The notes below the pieces were generated by a model. It ran no database searches and was not told the origin of the DNA. It saw only the letters and a program-made list of their open reading frames with translations. The translations under genes and the position numbers were made by a program. This document shows positions 39,052-53,659 of a stretch of 64,000 nt of DNA, in pieces. Origin of the DNA: Auanema rhodensis (lineage: Eukaryota > Nematoda > Chromadorea > Rhabditida > Rhabditidae); contig CAXKVF010000084.1 of the NCBI GenBank assembly GCA_964057225.1, positions 1-64,000 on the forward strand, written 5' to 3'. Every line of letters starts with the position of its first letter. Position 1 is the stretch's first letter.

Positions 39052-41163
39052 CCGCATCTCTTTATCTTTCACGTGAAGCGAGTTACATACCAAGTGCACA
39101 TCACGTGTACATTTAATTAGCATAAATTAAAGTTCACGTAAATTTCAAAGTCATGGTTACCATGCACCAATATCAATAAAAATTTGTTTTTAGACTAATA
39201 TGGACATGGGGGATCTAATTTTGAAAACCGCATCTCTTTATCTTTCACGTGAAGCGAGTTACATACCAAGTGCACATCACGTGTACATTTAATTAGCATA
39301 AATTAAAGTTCACGTAAATTTCAAAGTCATGGTTACCATGAAGCAATATCAATAAAAATTTGTTTTTAGACTAATATGGACATGGGGAATCTAATTTTGA
39401 AAACCGCATCTCTTTATCTTTCACGTGAAGCGAGTTACATACCAAGTGCACATCACGTGTACATTTAATTAGCATAAATTAAAGTTCACGTAAATTTCAA
39501 AGTCATGGTTACCATGCACCAATATCAATAAAAATTTGTTTTTAGACTAATATGGACATGGGGAATCTAATTTTGAAAACCGCATCTCTTTATCTTTCAC
39601 GTGAAGCGAGTTACATACCAAGTGCACATCACGTGTACATTTAATTAGCATAAATTAAAGTTCACGTAAATTTCAAAGTCATGGTTACCATGAAGCAATA
39701 TCAATAAAAATTTGTTTTTAGACTAATATGGACATGGGGGATCTAATTTTGAAAACCGCATCTCTTTATCTTTCACGTGAAGCGAGTTACATACCAAGTG
39801 CACATCACGTGTACATTTAATTAGCATAAATTAAAGTTCACGTAAATTTTAAAGTCATGGTTACCATGAAGCAATATCAATAAAAATTTGTTTTTAGACT
39901 AATATGGACATGGGGAATCTAATTTTGAAAACCGCATCTCTTTATCTTTCACGCGAAGCGAGTTACATACCAAGTGCACATCACGTGTACATTTAATTAG
40001 CATAAATTAAAGTTCACGTAAATTTCAAAGTCATGGTTACCATGAAGCAATATCAATAAAAATTTGTTTTTAGACTAATATGGACATGGGGAATCTAATT
40101 TTGAAAACCGCATCTCTTTATCTTTCACGTGAAGCGAGTTACATACCAAGTGCACATCACGTGTACATTTAATTAGCATAAATTAAAGTTCACGTAAATT
40201 TCAAAGTCATGGTTACCATGCACCAATATCAATAAAAATTTGTTTTTAGACTAATATGGACATGGGGAATCTAATTTTGAAAACCGCATCTCTTTATCTT
40301 TCACGTGAAGCGAGTTACATACCAAGTGCACATCACGTGTACATTTAATTAGCATAAATTAAAGTTCACGTAAATTTCAAAGTCATGGTTACCATGAACC
40401 AATATCAATAAAAATTTGTTTTTAGACTAATATGGACATGGGGAATCTAATTTTGGAAACCGCATCTCTTTATCTTTCACGTGAAGCGAGTTACATACCA
40501 AGTGCACATCACGTGTACATTTAATTAGCATAAATTAAAGTTCACGTAAATTTCAAAGTCATGGTTACCATGAAGCAATATCAATAAAAATTAGTTTTTA
40601 GACTAATATGGACATGGGGAATCTAATTTTGAAAACCGCATCTCTTTATCTTTCACGTGAAGCGAGTTACATACCAAGTGCACATCACGTGTACATTTAA
40701 TTAGCATAAATTAAAGTTCACGTAAATTTCAAAGTCATGGTTACCATGAAGCAATATCAATAAAAATTTGTTTTTAGACTAATATGGACATGGGGAATCT
40801 AATTTTGAAAACCGCATCTCTTTATCTTTCACGTGAAGCGAGTTACATACCAAGTGCACATCACGTGTACATTTAATTAGCATAAATTAAAGTTCACGTA
40901 AATTTCAAAGTCATGGTTACCATGAAGCAATATCAATAAAAATTTGTTTTTAGACTAATATGGACATGGGGAATCTAATTTTGAAAACCGCATCTCTTTA
41001 TCTTTCACGTGAAGCGAGTTACATACCAAGTGCACATCACGTGTACATTTAATTAGCATGAATTAAAGTTCACGTAAATTTCAAAGTCATGGTTACCATG
41101 CACCAATATCAATAAAAATTTGTTTTTAGACTAATATGGACATGGGGAATCTAATTTTGAAAA
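39052..41163. repeat. 12-monomer segment duplicated 35 monomers downstream (copy 1)
   Basis: Barcode order: CACC with GGGGGAT, AAGC, CACC, AAGC with GGGGGAT, AAGC, CACGCG/AAGC, CACC, AACC with TTTTGGAAAC, AAGC with TTAG, AAGC, AAGC, ATGAATT/CACC. The same order lies at 45212-47323, 6160 bp away. Exact pairs include GGGGGAT at 39212 and 45372, and at 39740 and 45900; GGAAACC at 40456 and 46616; ATGAATT at 41060 and 47220. One barcode differs (AAGC near 39692, CACC near 45852). The match ends after the ATGAATT monomer. Confidence 0.83.
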
Positions 41164-41339
41164 CCGCATCTCTTTATCTTTCACGTGAAGCGAGTTACAT
41201 ACCAAGTGCACATCACGTGTACATTTAATTAGCATAAATTAAAGTTCACGTAAATTTCAAAGTCATGGTTACCATGCACCAATATCAATAAAAATTAGTT
41301 TTTAGACTAATATGGACATGGGGAATCTAATTTTGAAAA

Positions 41340-43803
41340 CCGCATCTCTTTATCTTTCACGTGAAGCGAGTTACATACCAAGTGCACATCACGTGTACAT
41401 TTAATTAGCATAAATTAAAGTTCACGTAAATTTCAAAGTCATGGTTACCATGCACCAATATCAATAAAAATTTGTTTTTAGACTAATATGGACATGGGGG
41501 ATCTAATTTTGAAAACCGCATCTCTTTATCTTTCACGTGAAGCGAGTTACATACCAAGTGCACATCACGTGTACATTTAATTAGCATAAATTAAAGTTCA
41601 CGTAAATTTCAAAGTCATGGTTACCATGAAGCAATATCAATAAAAATTTGTTTTTAGACTAATATGGACATGGGGAATCTAATTTTGAAAACCGCATCTC
41701 TTTATCTTTCACGTGAAGCGAGTTACATACCAAGTGCACATCACGTGTACATTTAATTAGCATAAATTAAAGTTCACGTAAATTTCAAAGTCATGGTTAC
41801 CATGCACCAATATCAATAAAAATTTGTTTTTAGACTAATATGGACATGGGGAATCTAATTTTGAAAACCGCATCTCTTTATCTTTCACGTGAAGCGAGTC
41901 ACATACCAAGTGCACATCACGTGTACATTTAATTAGCATAAATTAAAGTTCACGTAAATTTCAAAGTCATGGTTACCATGCACCAATATCAATAAAAATT
42001 TGTTTTTAGACTAATATGGACATGGGGGATCTAATTTTGAAAACCGCATCTCTTTATCTTTCACGTGAAGCGAGTTACATACCAAGTGCACATCACGTGT
42101 ACATTTAATTAGCATAAATTAAAGTTCACGTAAATTTCAAAGTCATGGTTACCATGAAGCAATATCAATAAAAATTTATTTTTAGACTAATATGGACATG
42201 GGGAATCTAATTTTGAAAACCGCATCTCTTTATCTTTCACGTGAAGCGAGTTACATACCAAGTGCACATCACGTGTACATTTAATTAGCATAAATTAAAG
42301 TTCACGTAAATTTCAAAGTCATGGTTACCATGAAGCAATATCAATAAAAATTTGTTTTTAGACTAATATGGACATGGGGAATCTAATTTTGAAAACCGCA
42401 TCTCTTTATCTTTCACGTGAAGCGAGTTACATACCAAGTGCACATCACGTGTACATTTAATTAGCATAAATTAAAGTTCACGTAAATTTCAAAGTCATGG
42501 TTACCATGAAGCAATATCAATAAAAATTTGTTTTTAGACTAATATGGACATGGGGAATCTAATTTTGAAAACCGCATCTCTTTATCTTTCACGTGAAGCG
42601 AGTTACATACCAAGTGCACATCACGTGTACATTTAATTAGCATAAATTAAAGTTCACGTAAATTTCAAAGTCATGGTTACCATGAAGCAATATCAATAAA
42701 AATTTGTTTTTAGACTAATATGGACATGGGGAATCTAATTTTGAAAACCGCATCTCTTTATCTTTCACGTGAAGCGAGTTACATACCAAGTGCACATCAC
42801 GTGTACATTTAATTAGCATGAATTAAAGTTCACGTAAATTTCAAAGTCATGGTTACCATGCACCAATATCAATAAAAATTTGTTTTTAGACTAATATGGA
42901 CATGGGGAATCTAATTTTGAAAACCGCATCTCTTTATCTTTCACGTGAAGCGAGTTACATACCAAGTGCACATCACGTGTACATTTAATTAGCATAAATT
43001 AAAGTTCACGTAAATTTCAAAGTCATGGTTACCATGCACCAATATCAATAAAAATTTGTTTTTAGACTAATATGGACATGGGGGATCTAATTTTGAAAAC
43101 CGCATCTCTTTATCTTTCACGTGAAGCGAGTTACATACCAAGTGCACATCACGTGTACATTTAATTAGCATAAATTAAAGTTCACGTAAATTTCAAAGTC
43201 ATGGTTACCATGAAGCAATATCAATAAAAATTTGTTTTTAGACTAATATGGACATGGGGAATCTAATTTTGAAAACCGCATCTCTTTATCTTTCACGTGA
43301 AGCGAGTTACATACCAAGTGCACATCACGTGTACATTTAATTAGCATAAATTAAAGTTCACGTAAATTTCAAAGTCATGGTTACCATGCACCAATATCAA
43401 TAAAAATTTGTTTTTAGACTAATATGGACATGGGGAATCTAATTTTGAAAACCGCATCTCTTTATCTTTCACGTGAAGCGAGTCACATACCAAGTGCACA
43501 TCACGTGTACATTTAATTAGCATAAATTAAAGTTCACGTAAATTTCAAAGTCATGGTTACCATGCACCAATATCAATAAAAATTTGTTTTTAGACTAATA
43601 TGGACATGGGGGATCTAATTTTGAAAACCGCATCTCTTTATCTTTCACGTGAAGCGAGTTACATACCAAGTGCACATCACGTGTACATTTAATTAGCATA
43701 AATTAAAGTTCACGTAAATTTCAAAGTCATGGTTACCATGAAGCAATATCAATAAAAATTTGTTTTTAGACTAATATGGACATGGGGAATCTAATTTTGA
43801 AAA
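41340..43803. repeat. 9-monomer-offset duplication
   Basis: Five monomers at 41340-42219 (CACC with GGGGGAT, AAGC, CACC, GAGTCACAT/CACC with GGGGGAT, AAGC) recur at 42924-43803. GGGGGAT is at 41500 and 43084, and at 42028 and 43612; the rare GAGTCACAT change is at 41900 and 43484; each pair is 1584 bp apart. The intervening monomers are AAGC, AAGC, AAGC and ATGAATT/CACC. The GAGTCACAT change was seen nowhere else in the window, so the two copies share descent. Confidence 0.85.
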
Positions 43804-45211
43804 CCGCATCTCTTTATCTTTCACGTGAAGCGAGTTACATACCAAGTGCACATCACGTGTACATTTAATTAGCATAAATTAAAGTTCACGTAAATTTCAA
43901 AGTCATGGTTACCATGAACCAATATCAATAAAAATTTGTTTTTAGACTAATATGGACATGGGGAATCTAATTTTGAAAACCGCATCTCTTTATCTTTCAC
44001 GTGAAGCGAGTTACATACCAAGTGCACATCACGTGTACATTTAATTAGCATAAATTAAAGTTCACGTAAATTTCAAAGTCATGGTTACCATGAACCAATA
44101 TCAATAAAAATTTGTTTTTAGACTAATATGGACATGGGGAATCTAATTTTGGAAACCGCATCTCTTTATCTTTCACGTGAAGCGAGTTACATACCAAGTG
44201 CACATCACGTGTACATTTAATTAGCATAAATTAAAGTTCACGTAAATTTCAAAGTCATGGTTACCATGAAGCAATATCAATAAAAATTAGTTTTTAGACT
44301 AATATGGACATGGGGAATCTAATTTTGAAAACCGCATCTCTTTATCTTTCACGTGAAGCGAGTTACATACCAAGTGCACATCACGTGTACATTTAATTAG
44401 CATAAATTAAAGTTCACGTAAATTTCAAAGTCATGGTTACCATGAAGCAATATCAATAAAAATTTGTTTTTAGACTAATATGGACATGGGGAATCTAATT
44501 TTGAAAACCGCATCTCTTTATCTTTCACGTGAAGCGAGTTACATACCAAGTGCACATCACGTGTACATTTAATTAGCATAAATTAAAGTTCACGTAAATT
44601 TCAAAGTCATGGTTACCATGAAGCAATATCAATAAAAATTTGTTTTTAGACTAATATGGACATGGGGAATCTAATTTTGAAAACCGCATCTCTTTATCTT
44701 TCACGTGAAGCGAGTTACATACCAAGTGCACATCACGTGTACATTTAATTAGCATAAATTAAAGTTCACGTAAATTTCAAAGTCATGGTTACCATGAAGC
44801 AATATCAATAAAAATTTGTTTTTAGACTAATATGGACATGGGGAATCTAATTTTGAAAACCGCATCTCTTTATCTTTCACGTGAAGCGAGTTACATACCA
44901 AGTGCACATCACGTGTACATTTGATTAGCATGAATTAAAGTTCACGTAAATTTCAAAGTCATGGTTACCATGCACCAATATCAATAAAAATTTGTTTTTA
45001 GACTAATATGGACATGGGGAATCTAATTTTGAAAACCGCATCTCTTTATCTTTCACGTGAAGCGAGTTACATACCAAGTGCACATCACGTGTACATTTAA
45101 TTAGCATAAATTAAAGTTCACGTAAATTTCAAAGTCATGGTTACCATGCACCAATATCAATAAAAATTTGTTTTTAGACTAATATGGACATGGGGAATCT
45201 AATTTTGAAAA
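43804..45211. repeat. Satellite monomers with 5-monomer TTAG cassette
   Basis: Two AACC monomers (the second ending in TTTTGGAAAC) are followed at 44156 by AAGC with TTAG, AAGC, AAGC, AAGC and a TTTGATTAGCATGAATT/CACC monomer (44860-45035), then CACC. The joint TTTGATTAG plus ATGAATT haplotype is shared only with the monomer at 52428. That ties this cassette to the one at 51724 although they are 43 monomers apart. Confidence 0.78.
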
Positions 45212-47323
45212 CCGCATCTCTTTATCTTTCACGTGAAGCGAGTTACATACCAAGTGCACATCACGTGTACATTTAATTAGCATAAATTAAAGTTCACGTA
45301 AATTTCAAAGTCATGGTTACCATGCACCAATATCAATAAAAATTTGTTTTTAGACTAATATGGACATGGGGGATCTAATTTTGAAAACCGCATCTCTTTA
45401 TCTTTCACGTGAAGCGAGTTACATACCAAGTGCACATCACGTGTACATTTAATTAGCATAAATTAAAGTTCACGTAAATTTCAAAGTCATGGTTACCATG
45501 AAGCAATATCAATAAAAATTTGTTTTTAGACTAATATGGACATGGGGAATCTAATTTTGAAAACCGCATTTCTTTATCTTTCACGTGAAGCGAGTTACAT
45601 ACCAAGTGCACATCACGTGTACATTTAATTAGCATAAATTAAAGTTCACGTAAATTTCAAAGTCATGGTTACCATGCACCAATATCAATAAAAATTTGTT
45701 TTTAGACTAATATGGACATGGGGAATCTAATTTTGAAAACCGCATCTCTTTATCTTTCACGTGAAGCAAGTTACATACCAAGTGCACATCACGTGTACAT
45801 TTAATTAGCATAAATTAAAGTTCACGTAAATTTCAAAGTCATGGTTACCATGCACCAATATCAATAAAAATTTGTTTTTAGACTAATATGGACATGGGGG
45901 ATCTAATTTTGAAAACCGCATCTCTTTATCTTTCACGTGAAGCGAGTTACATACCAAGTGCACATCACGTGTACATTTAATTAGCATAAATTAAAGTTCA
46001 CGTAAATTTCAAAGTCATGGTTACCATGAAGCAATATCAATAAAAATTTGTTTTTAGACTAATATGGACATGGGGAATCTAATTTTGAAAACCGCATCTC
46101 TTTATCTTTCACGCGAAGCGAGTTACATACCAAGTGCACATCACGTGTACATTTAATTAGCATAAATTAAAGTTCACGTAAATTTCAAAGTCATGGTTAC
46201 CATGAAGCAATATCAATAAAAATTTGTTTTTAGACTAATATGGACATGGGGAATCTAATTTTGAAAACCGCATCTCTTTATCTTTCACGTGAAGCGAGTT
46301 ACATACCAAGTGCACATCACGTGTACATTTAATTAGCATAAATTAAAGTTCACGTAAATTTCAAAGTCATGGTTACCATGCACCAATATCAATAAAAATT
46401 TGTTTTTAGACTAATATGGACATGGGGAATCTAATTTTGAAAACCGCATCTCTTTATCTTTCACGTGAAGCGAGTTACATACCAAGTGCACATCACGTGT
46501 ACATTTAATTAGCATAAATTAAAGTTCACGTAAATTTCAAAGTCATGGTTACCATGAACCAATATCAATAAAAATTTGTTTTTAGACTAATATGGACATG
46601 GGGAATCTAATTTTGGAAACCGCATCTCTTTATCTTTCACGTGAAGCGAGTTACATACCAAGTGCACATCACGTGTACATTTAATTAGCATAAATTAAAG
46701 TTCACGTAAATTTCAAAGTCATGGTTACCATGAAGCAATATCAATAAAAATTAGTTTTTAGACTAATATGGACATGGGGAATCTAATTTTGAAAACCGCA
46801 TCTCTTTATCTTTCACGTGAAGCGAGTTACATACCAAGTGCACATCACGTGTACATTTAATTAGCATAAATTAAAGTTCACGTAAATTTCAAAGTCATGG
46901 TTACCATGAAGCAATATCAATAAAAATTTGTTTTTAGACTAATATGGACATGGGGAATCTAATTTTGAAAACCGCATCTCTTTATCTTTCACGTGAAGCG
47001 AGTTACATACCAAGTGCACATCACGTGTACATTTAATTAGCATAAATTAAAGTTCACGTAAATTTCAAAGTCATGGTTACCATGAAGCAATATCAATAAA
47101 AATTTGTTTTTAGACTAATATGGACATGGGGAATCTAATTTTGAAAACCGCATCTCTTTATCTTTCACGTGAAGCGAGTTACATACCAAGTGCACATCAC
47201 GTGTACATTTAATTAGCATGAATTAAAGTTCACGTAAATTTCAAAGTCATGGTTACCATGCACCAATATCAATAAAAATTTGTTTTTAGACTAATATGGA
47301 CATGGGGAATCTAATTTTGAAAA
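45212..47323. repeat. 12-monomer segment, copy 2 (of 39052-41163)
   Basis: It repeats 39052-41163 at 6160 bp with the same marker order. Private changes in this copy are CATTTC near 45570 and GAAGCAAG near 45766. The latter is the same change that characterises a cassette further right, but here it lacks that cassette's linked marks. The match to copy 1 ends after the ATGAATT/CACC monomer at 47148-47323. Confidence 0.82.
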
Positions 47324-50300
47324 CCGCATCTCTTTATCTTTCACGTGAAGCGAGTTACATACCAAGTGCACATCACGTGTACATTTAATTAGCATAAATT
47401 AAAGTTCACGTAAATTTCAAAGTCATGGTTACCATGCACCAATATCAATAAAAATTTGTTTTTAGACTAATATGGACATGGGGGATCTAATTTTGAAAAC
47501 CGCATCTCTTTATCTTTCACGTGAAGCGAGTTACATACCAAGTGCACATCACGTGTACATTTAATTAGCATAAATTAAAGTTCACGTAAATTTCAAAGTC
47601 ATGGTTACCATGAAGCAATATCAATAAAAATTTGTTTTTAGACTAATATGGACATGGGGAATCTAATTTTGAAAACCGCATCTCTTTATCTTTCACGTGA
47701 AGCGAGTTACATACCAAGTGCACATCACGTGTACATTTAATTAGCATAAATTAAAGTTCACGTAAATTTCAAAGTCATGGTTACCATGCACCAATATCAA
47801 TAAAAATTTGTTTTTAGACTAATATGGACATGGGGAATCTAATTTTGAAAACCGCATCTCTTTATCTTTCACGTGAAGCGAGTTACATACCAAGTGCACA
47901 TCACGTGTACATTTAATTAGCATAAATTAAAGTTCACGTAAATTTCAAAGTCATGGTTACCATGCACCAATATCAATAAAAATTTGTTTTTAGACTAATA
48001 TGGACATGGGGGATCTAATTTTGAAAACCGCATCTCTTTATCTTTCACGTGAAGCGAGTTACATACCAAGTGCACATCACGTGTACATTTAATTAGCATA
48101 AATTAAAGTTCACGTAAATTTCAAAGTCATGGTTACCATGAAGCAATATCAATAAAAATTTGTTTTTAGACTAATATGGACATGGGGAATCTAATTTTGA
48201 AAACCGCATCTCTTTATCTTTCACGTGAAGCGAGTTACATACCAAGTGCACATCACGTGTACATTTAATTAGCATAAATTAAAGTTCACGTAAATTTCAA
48301 AGTCATGGTTACCATGCACCAATATCAATAAAAATTTGTTTTTAGACTAATATGGACATGGGGGATCTAATTTTGAAAACCGCATCTCTTTATCTTTCAC
48401 GTGAAGCGAGTTACATACCAAGTGCACATCACGTGTACATTTAATTAGCATAAATTAAAGTTCACGTAAATTTCAAAGTCATGGTTACCATGAAGCAATA
48501 TCAATAAAAATTTGTTTTTAGACTAATATGGACATGGGGAATCTAATTTTGAAAACCGCATCTCTTTATCTTTCACGTGAAGCGAGTTACATACCAAGTG
48601 CACATCACGTGTACATTTAATTAGCATAAATTAAAGTTCACGTAAATTTCAAAGTCATGGTTACCATGAACCAATATCAATAAAAATTTGTTTTTAGACT
48701 AATATGGACATGGGGAATCTAATTTTGAAAACCGCATCTCTTTATCTTTCACGTGAAGCGAGTTACATACCAAGTGCACATCACGTGTACATTTAATTAG
48801 CATAAATTAAAGTTCACGTAAATTTCAAAGTCATGGTTACCATGAACCAATATCAATAAAAATTTGTTTTTAGACTAATATGGACATGGGGAATCTAATT
48901 TTGAAAACCGCATCTCTTTATCTTTCACGTGAAGCGAGTTACATACCAAGTGCACATCACGTGTACATTTAATTAGCATAAATTAAAGTTCACGTAAATT
49001 TCAAAGTCATGGTTACCATGAAGCAATATCAATAAAAATTAGTTTTTAGACTAATATGGACATGGGGAATCTAATTTTGAAAACCGCATCTCTTTATCTT
49101 TCACGTGAAGCGAGTTACATACCAAGTGCACATCACGTGTACATTTAATTAGCATAAATTAAAGTTCACGTAAATTTCAAAGTCATGGTTACCATGAAGC
49201 AATATCAATAAAAATTTGTTTTTAGACTAATATGGACATGGGGAATCTAATTTTGAAAACCGCATCTCTTTATCTTTCACGTGAAGCGAGTTACATACCA
49301 AGTGCACATCACGTGTACATTTAATTAGCATAAATTAAAGTTCACGTAAATTTCAAAGTCATGGTTACCATGAAGCAATATCAATAAAAATTTGTTTTTA
49401 GACTAATATGGACATGGGGAATCTAATTTTGAAAACCGCATCTCTTTATCTTTCACGTGAAGCGAGTTACATACCAAGTGCACATCACGTGTACATTTAA
49501 TTAGCATAAATTAAAGTTCACGTAAATTTCAAAGTCATGGTTACCATGAAGCAATATCAATAAAAATTCGTTTTTAGACTAATATGGACATGGGGAATCT
49601 AATTTTGAAAACCGCATCTCTTTATCTTTCACGTGAAGCGAGTTACATACCAAGTGCACATCACGTGTACATTTAATTAGCATGAATTAAAGTTCACGTA
49701 AATTTCAAAGTCATGGTTACCATGCACCAATATCAATAAAAATTTGTTTTTAGACTAATATGGACATGGGGAATCTAATTTTGAAAACCGCATCTCTTTA
49801 TCTTTCACGTGAAGCGAGTTACATACCAAGTGCACATCACGTGTACATTTAATTAGCATAAATTAAAGTTCACGTAAATTTCAAAGTCATGGTTACCATG
49901 AAGCAATATCAATAAAAATTTGTTTTTAGACTAATATGGACATGGGGAATCTAATTTTGAAAACCGCATCTCTTTATCTTTCACGTGAAGCGAGTTACAT
50001 ACCAAGTGCACATCACGTGTACATTTAATTAGCATAAATTAAAGTTCACGTAAATTTCAAAGTCATGGTTACCATGCACCAATATCAATAAAAATTTGTT
50101 TTTAGACTAATATGGACATGGGGGATCTAATTTTGAAAACCGCATCTCTTTATCTTTCACGTGAAGCGAGTTACATACCAAGTGCACATCACGTGTACAT
50201 TTAATTAGCATAAATTAAAGTTCACGTAAATTTCAAAGTCATGGTTACCATGAAGCAATATCAATAAAAATTTGTTTTTAGACTAATATGGACATGGGGA

Positions 50301-53300
50301 ATCTAATTTTGAAAACCGCATCTCTTTATCTTTCACGTGAAGCGAGTTACATACCAAGTGCACATCACGTGTACATTTAATTAGCATAAATTAAAGTTCA
50401 CGTAAATTTCAAAGTCATGGTTACCATGCACCAATATCAATAAAAATTTGTTTTTAGACTAATATGGACATGGGGAATCTAATTTTGAAAACCGCATCTC
50501 TTTATCTTTCACGTGAAGCGAGTTACATACCAAGTGCACATCACGTGTACATTTAATTAGCATAAATTAAAGTTCACGTAAATTTCAAAGTCATGGTTAC
50601 CATGCACCAATATCAATAAAAATTTGTTTTTAGACTAATATGGACATGGGGAATCTAATTTTGAAAACCGCATCTCTTTATCTTTCACGTGAAGCGAGTT
50701 ACATACCAAGTGCACATCACGTGTACATTTAATTAGCATGAATTAAAGTTCACGTAAATTTCAAAGTCATGGTTACCATGCACCAATATCAATAAAAATT
50801 TGTTTTTAGACTAATATGGACATGGGGGATCTAATTTTGAAAACCGCATCTCTTTATCTTTCACGTGAAGCGAGTTACATACCAAGTGCACATCACGTGT
50901 ACATTTAATTAGCATAAATTAAAGTTCACGTAAATTTCAAAGTCATGGTTACCATGAAGCAATATCAATAAAAATTTGTTTTTAGACTAATATGGACATG
51001 GGGAATCTAATTTTGAAAACCGCATCTCTTTATCTTTCACGTGAAGCGAGTTACATACCAAGTGCACATCACGTGTACATTTAATTAGCATAAATTAAAG
51101 TTCACGTAAATTTCAAAGTCATGGTTACCATGCACCAATATCAATAAAAATTTGTTTTTAGACTAATATGGACATGGGGAATCTAATTTTGAAAACCGCA
51201 TCTCTTTATCTTTCACGTGAAGCGAGTTACATACCAAGTGCACATCACGTGTACATTTAATTAGCATAAATTAAAGTTCACGTAAATTTCAAAGTCATGG
51301 TTACCATGAAGCAATATCAATAAAAATTTGTTTTTAGACTAATATGGACATGGGGAATCTAATTTTGAAAACCGCATCTCTTTATCTTTCACGTGAAGCG
51401 AGTTACATACCAAGTGCACATCACGTGTACATTTAATTAGCATAAATTAAAGTTCACGTAAATTTCAAAGTCATGGTTACCATGAACCAATATCAATAAA
51501 AATTTGTTTTTAGACTAATATGGACATGGGGAATCTAATTTTGAAAACCGCATCTCTTTATCTTTCACGTGAAGCGAGTTACATACCAAGTGCACATCAC
51601 GTGTACATTTAATTAGCATAAATTAAAGTTCACGTAAATTTCAAAGTCATGGTTACCATGAACCAATATCAATAAAAATTTGTTTTTAGACTAATATGGA
51701 CATGGGGAATCTAATTTTGGAAACCGCATCTCTTTATCTTTCACGTGAAGCGAGTTACATACCAAGTGCACATCACGTGTACATTTAATTAGCATAAATT
51801 AAAGTTCACGTAAATTTCAAAGTCATGGTTACCATGAAGCAATATCAATAAAAATTAGTTTTTAGACTAATATGGACATGGGGAATCTAATTTTGAAAAC
51901 CGCATCTCTTTATCTTTCACGTGAAGCGAGTTACATACCAAGTGCACATCACGTGTACATTTAATTAGCATAAATTAAAGTTCACGTAAATTTCAAAGTC
52001 ATGGTTACCATGAAGCAATATCAATAAAAATTTGTTTTTAGACTAATATGGACATGGGGAATCTAATTTTGAAAACCGCATCTCTTTATCTTTCACGTGA
52101 AGCGAGTTACATACCAAGTGCACATCACGTGTACATTTAATTAGCATAAATTAAAGTTCACGTAAATTTCAAAGTCATGGTTACCATGAAGCAATATCAA
52201 TAAAAATTTGTTTTTAGACTAATATGGACATGGGGAATCTAATTTTGAAAACCGCATCTCTTTATCTTTCACGTGAAGCGAGTTACATACCAAGTGCACA
52301 TCACGTGTACATTTAATTAGCATAAATTAAAGTTCACGTAAATTTCAAAATCATGGTTACCATGAAGCAATATCAATAAAAATTCGTTTTTAGACTAATA
52401 TGGACATGGGGAATCTAATTTTGAAAACCGCATCTCTTTATCTTTCACGTGAAGCGAGTTACATACCAAGTGCACATCACGTGTACATTTGATTAGCATG
52501 AATTAAAGTTCACGTAAATTTCAAAGTCATGGTTACCATGCACCAATATCAATAAAAATTTGTTTTTAGACTAATATGGACATGGGGAATCTAATTTTGA
52601 AAACCGCATCTCTTTATCTTTCACGTGAAGCGAGTTACATACCAAGTGCACATCACGTGTACATTTAATTAGCATAAATTAAAGTTCACGTAAATTTCAA
52701 AGTCATGGTTACCATGCACCAATATCAATAAAAATTTGTTTTTAGACTAATATGGACATGGGGGATCTAATTTTGAAAACCGCATCTCTTTATCTTTCAC
52801 GTGAAGCGAGTTACATACCAAGTGCACATCACGTGTACATTTAATTAGCATAAATTAAAGTTCACGTAAATTTCAAAGTCATGGTTACCATGAAGCAATA
52901 TCAATAAAAATTTGTTTTTAGACTAATATGGACATGGGGAATCTAATTTTGAAAACCGCATCTCTTTATCTTTCACGTGAAGCGAGTTACATACCAAGTG
53001 CACATCACGTGTACATTTAATTAGCATAAATTAAAGTTCACGTAAATTTCAAAGTCATGGTTACCATGCACCAATATCAATAAAAATTTGTTTTTAGACT
53101 AATATGGACATGGGGAATCTAATTTTGAACACCGCATCTCTTTATCTTTCACGTGAAGCGAGTTACATACCAAGTGCACATCACGTGTACATTTAATTAG
53201 CATAAATTAAAGTTCACGTAAATTTCAAAGTCATGGTTACCATGCACCAATATCAATAAAAATTTGTTTTTAGACTAATATGGACATGGGGAATCTAATT

Positions 53301-53659
53301 TTGAAAACCGCATCTCTTTATCTTTCACGTGAAGCGAGTTACATACCAAGTGCACATCACGTGTACATTTAATTAGCATAAATTAAAGTTCACGTAAATT
53401 TCAAAGTCATGGTTACCATGAAGCAATATCAATAAAAATTCGTTTTTAGACTAATATGGACATGGGGAATCTAATTTTGAAAACCGCATCTCTTTATCTT
53501 TCACGTGAAGCGAGTTACATACCAAGTGCACATCACGTGTACATTTAATTAGCATGAATTAAAGTTCACGTAAATTTCAAAGTCATGGTTACCATGCACC
53601 AATATCAATAAAAATTTGTTTTTAGACTAATATGGACATGGGGAATCTAATTTTGAAAA
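47324..53659. repeat. Mosaic of CACC/AAGC monomers with two 5-monomer cassettes
   Basis: This stretch contains GGGGGAT monomers at 47484, 48012, 48364, 50124, 50828 and 52764. It also contains two 5-monomer cassettes starting at 48908 and 51724 (AAGC with TTAG, AAGC, AAGC, AAGC with TTCGTTTTT, ATGAATT/CACC), 2816 bp apart (16 monomers). The cassette at 51724 is preceded by TTTTGGAAAC (51720); the one at 48908 is not. A further TTCG then ATGAATT pair lies at about 53440-53560. Private changes include TCAAAATCAT near 52349 and TTGAACACC near 53130. Phase is unbroken. Confidence 0.78.
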
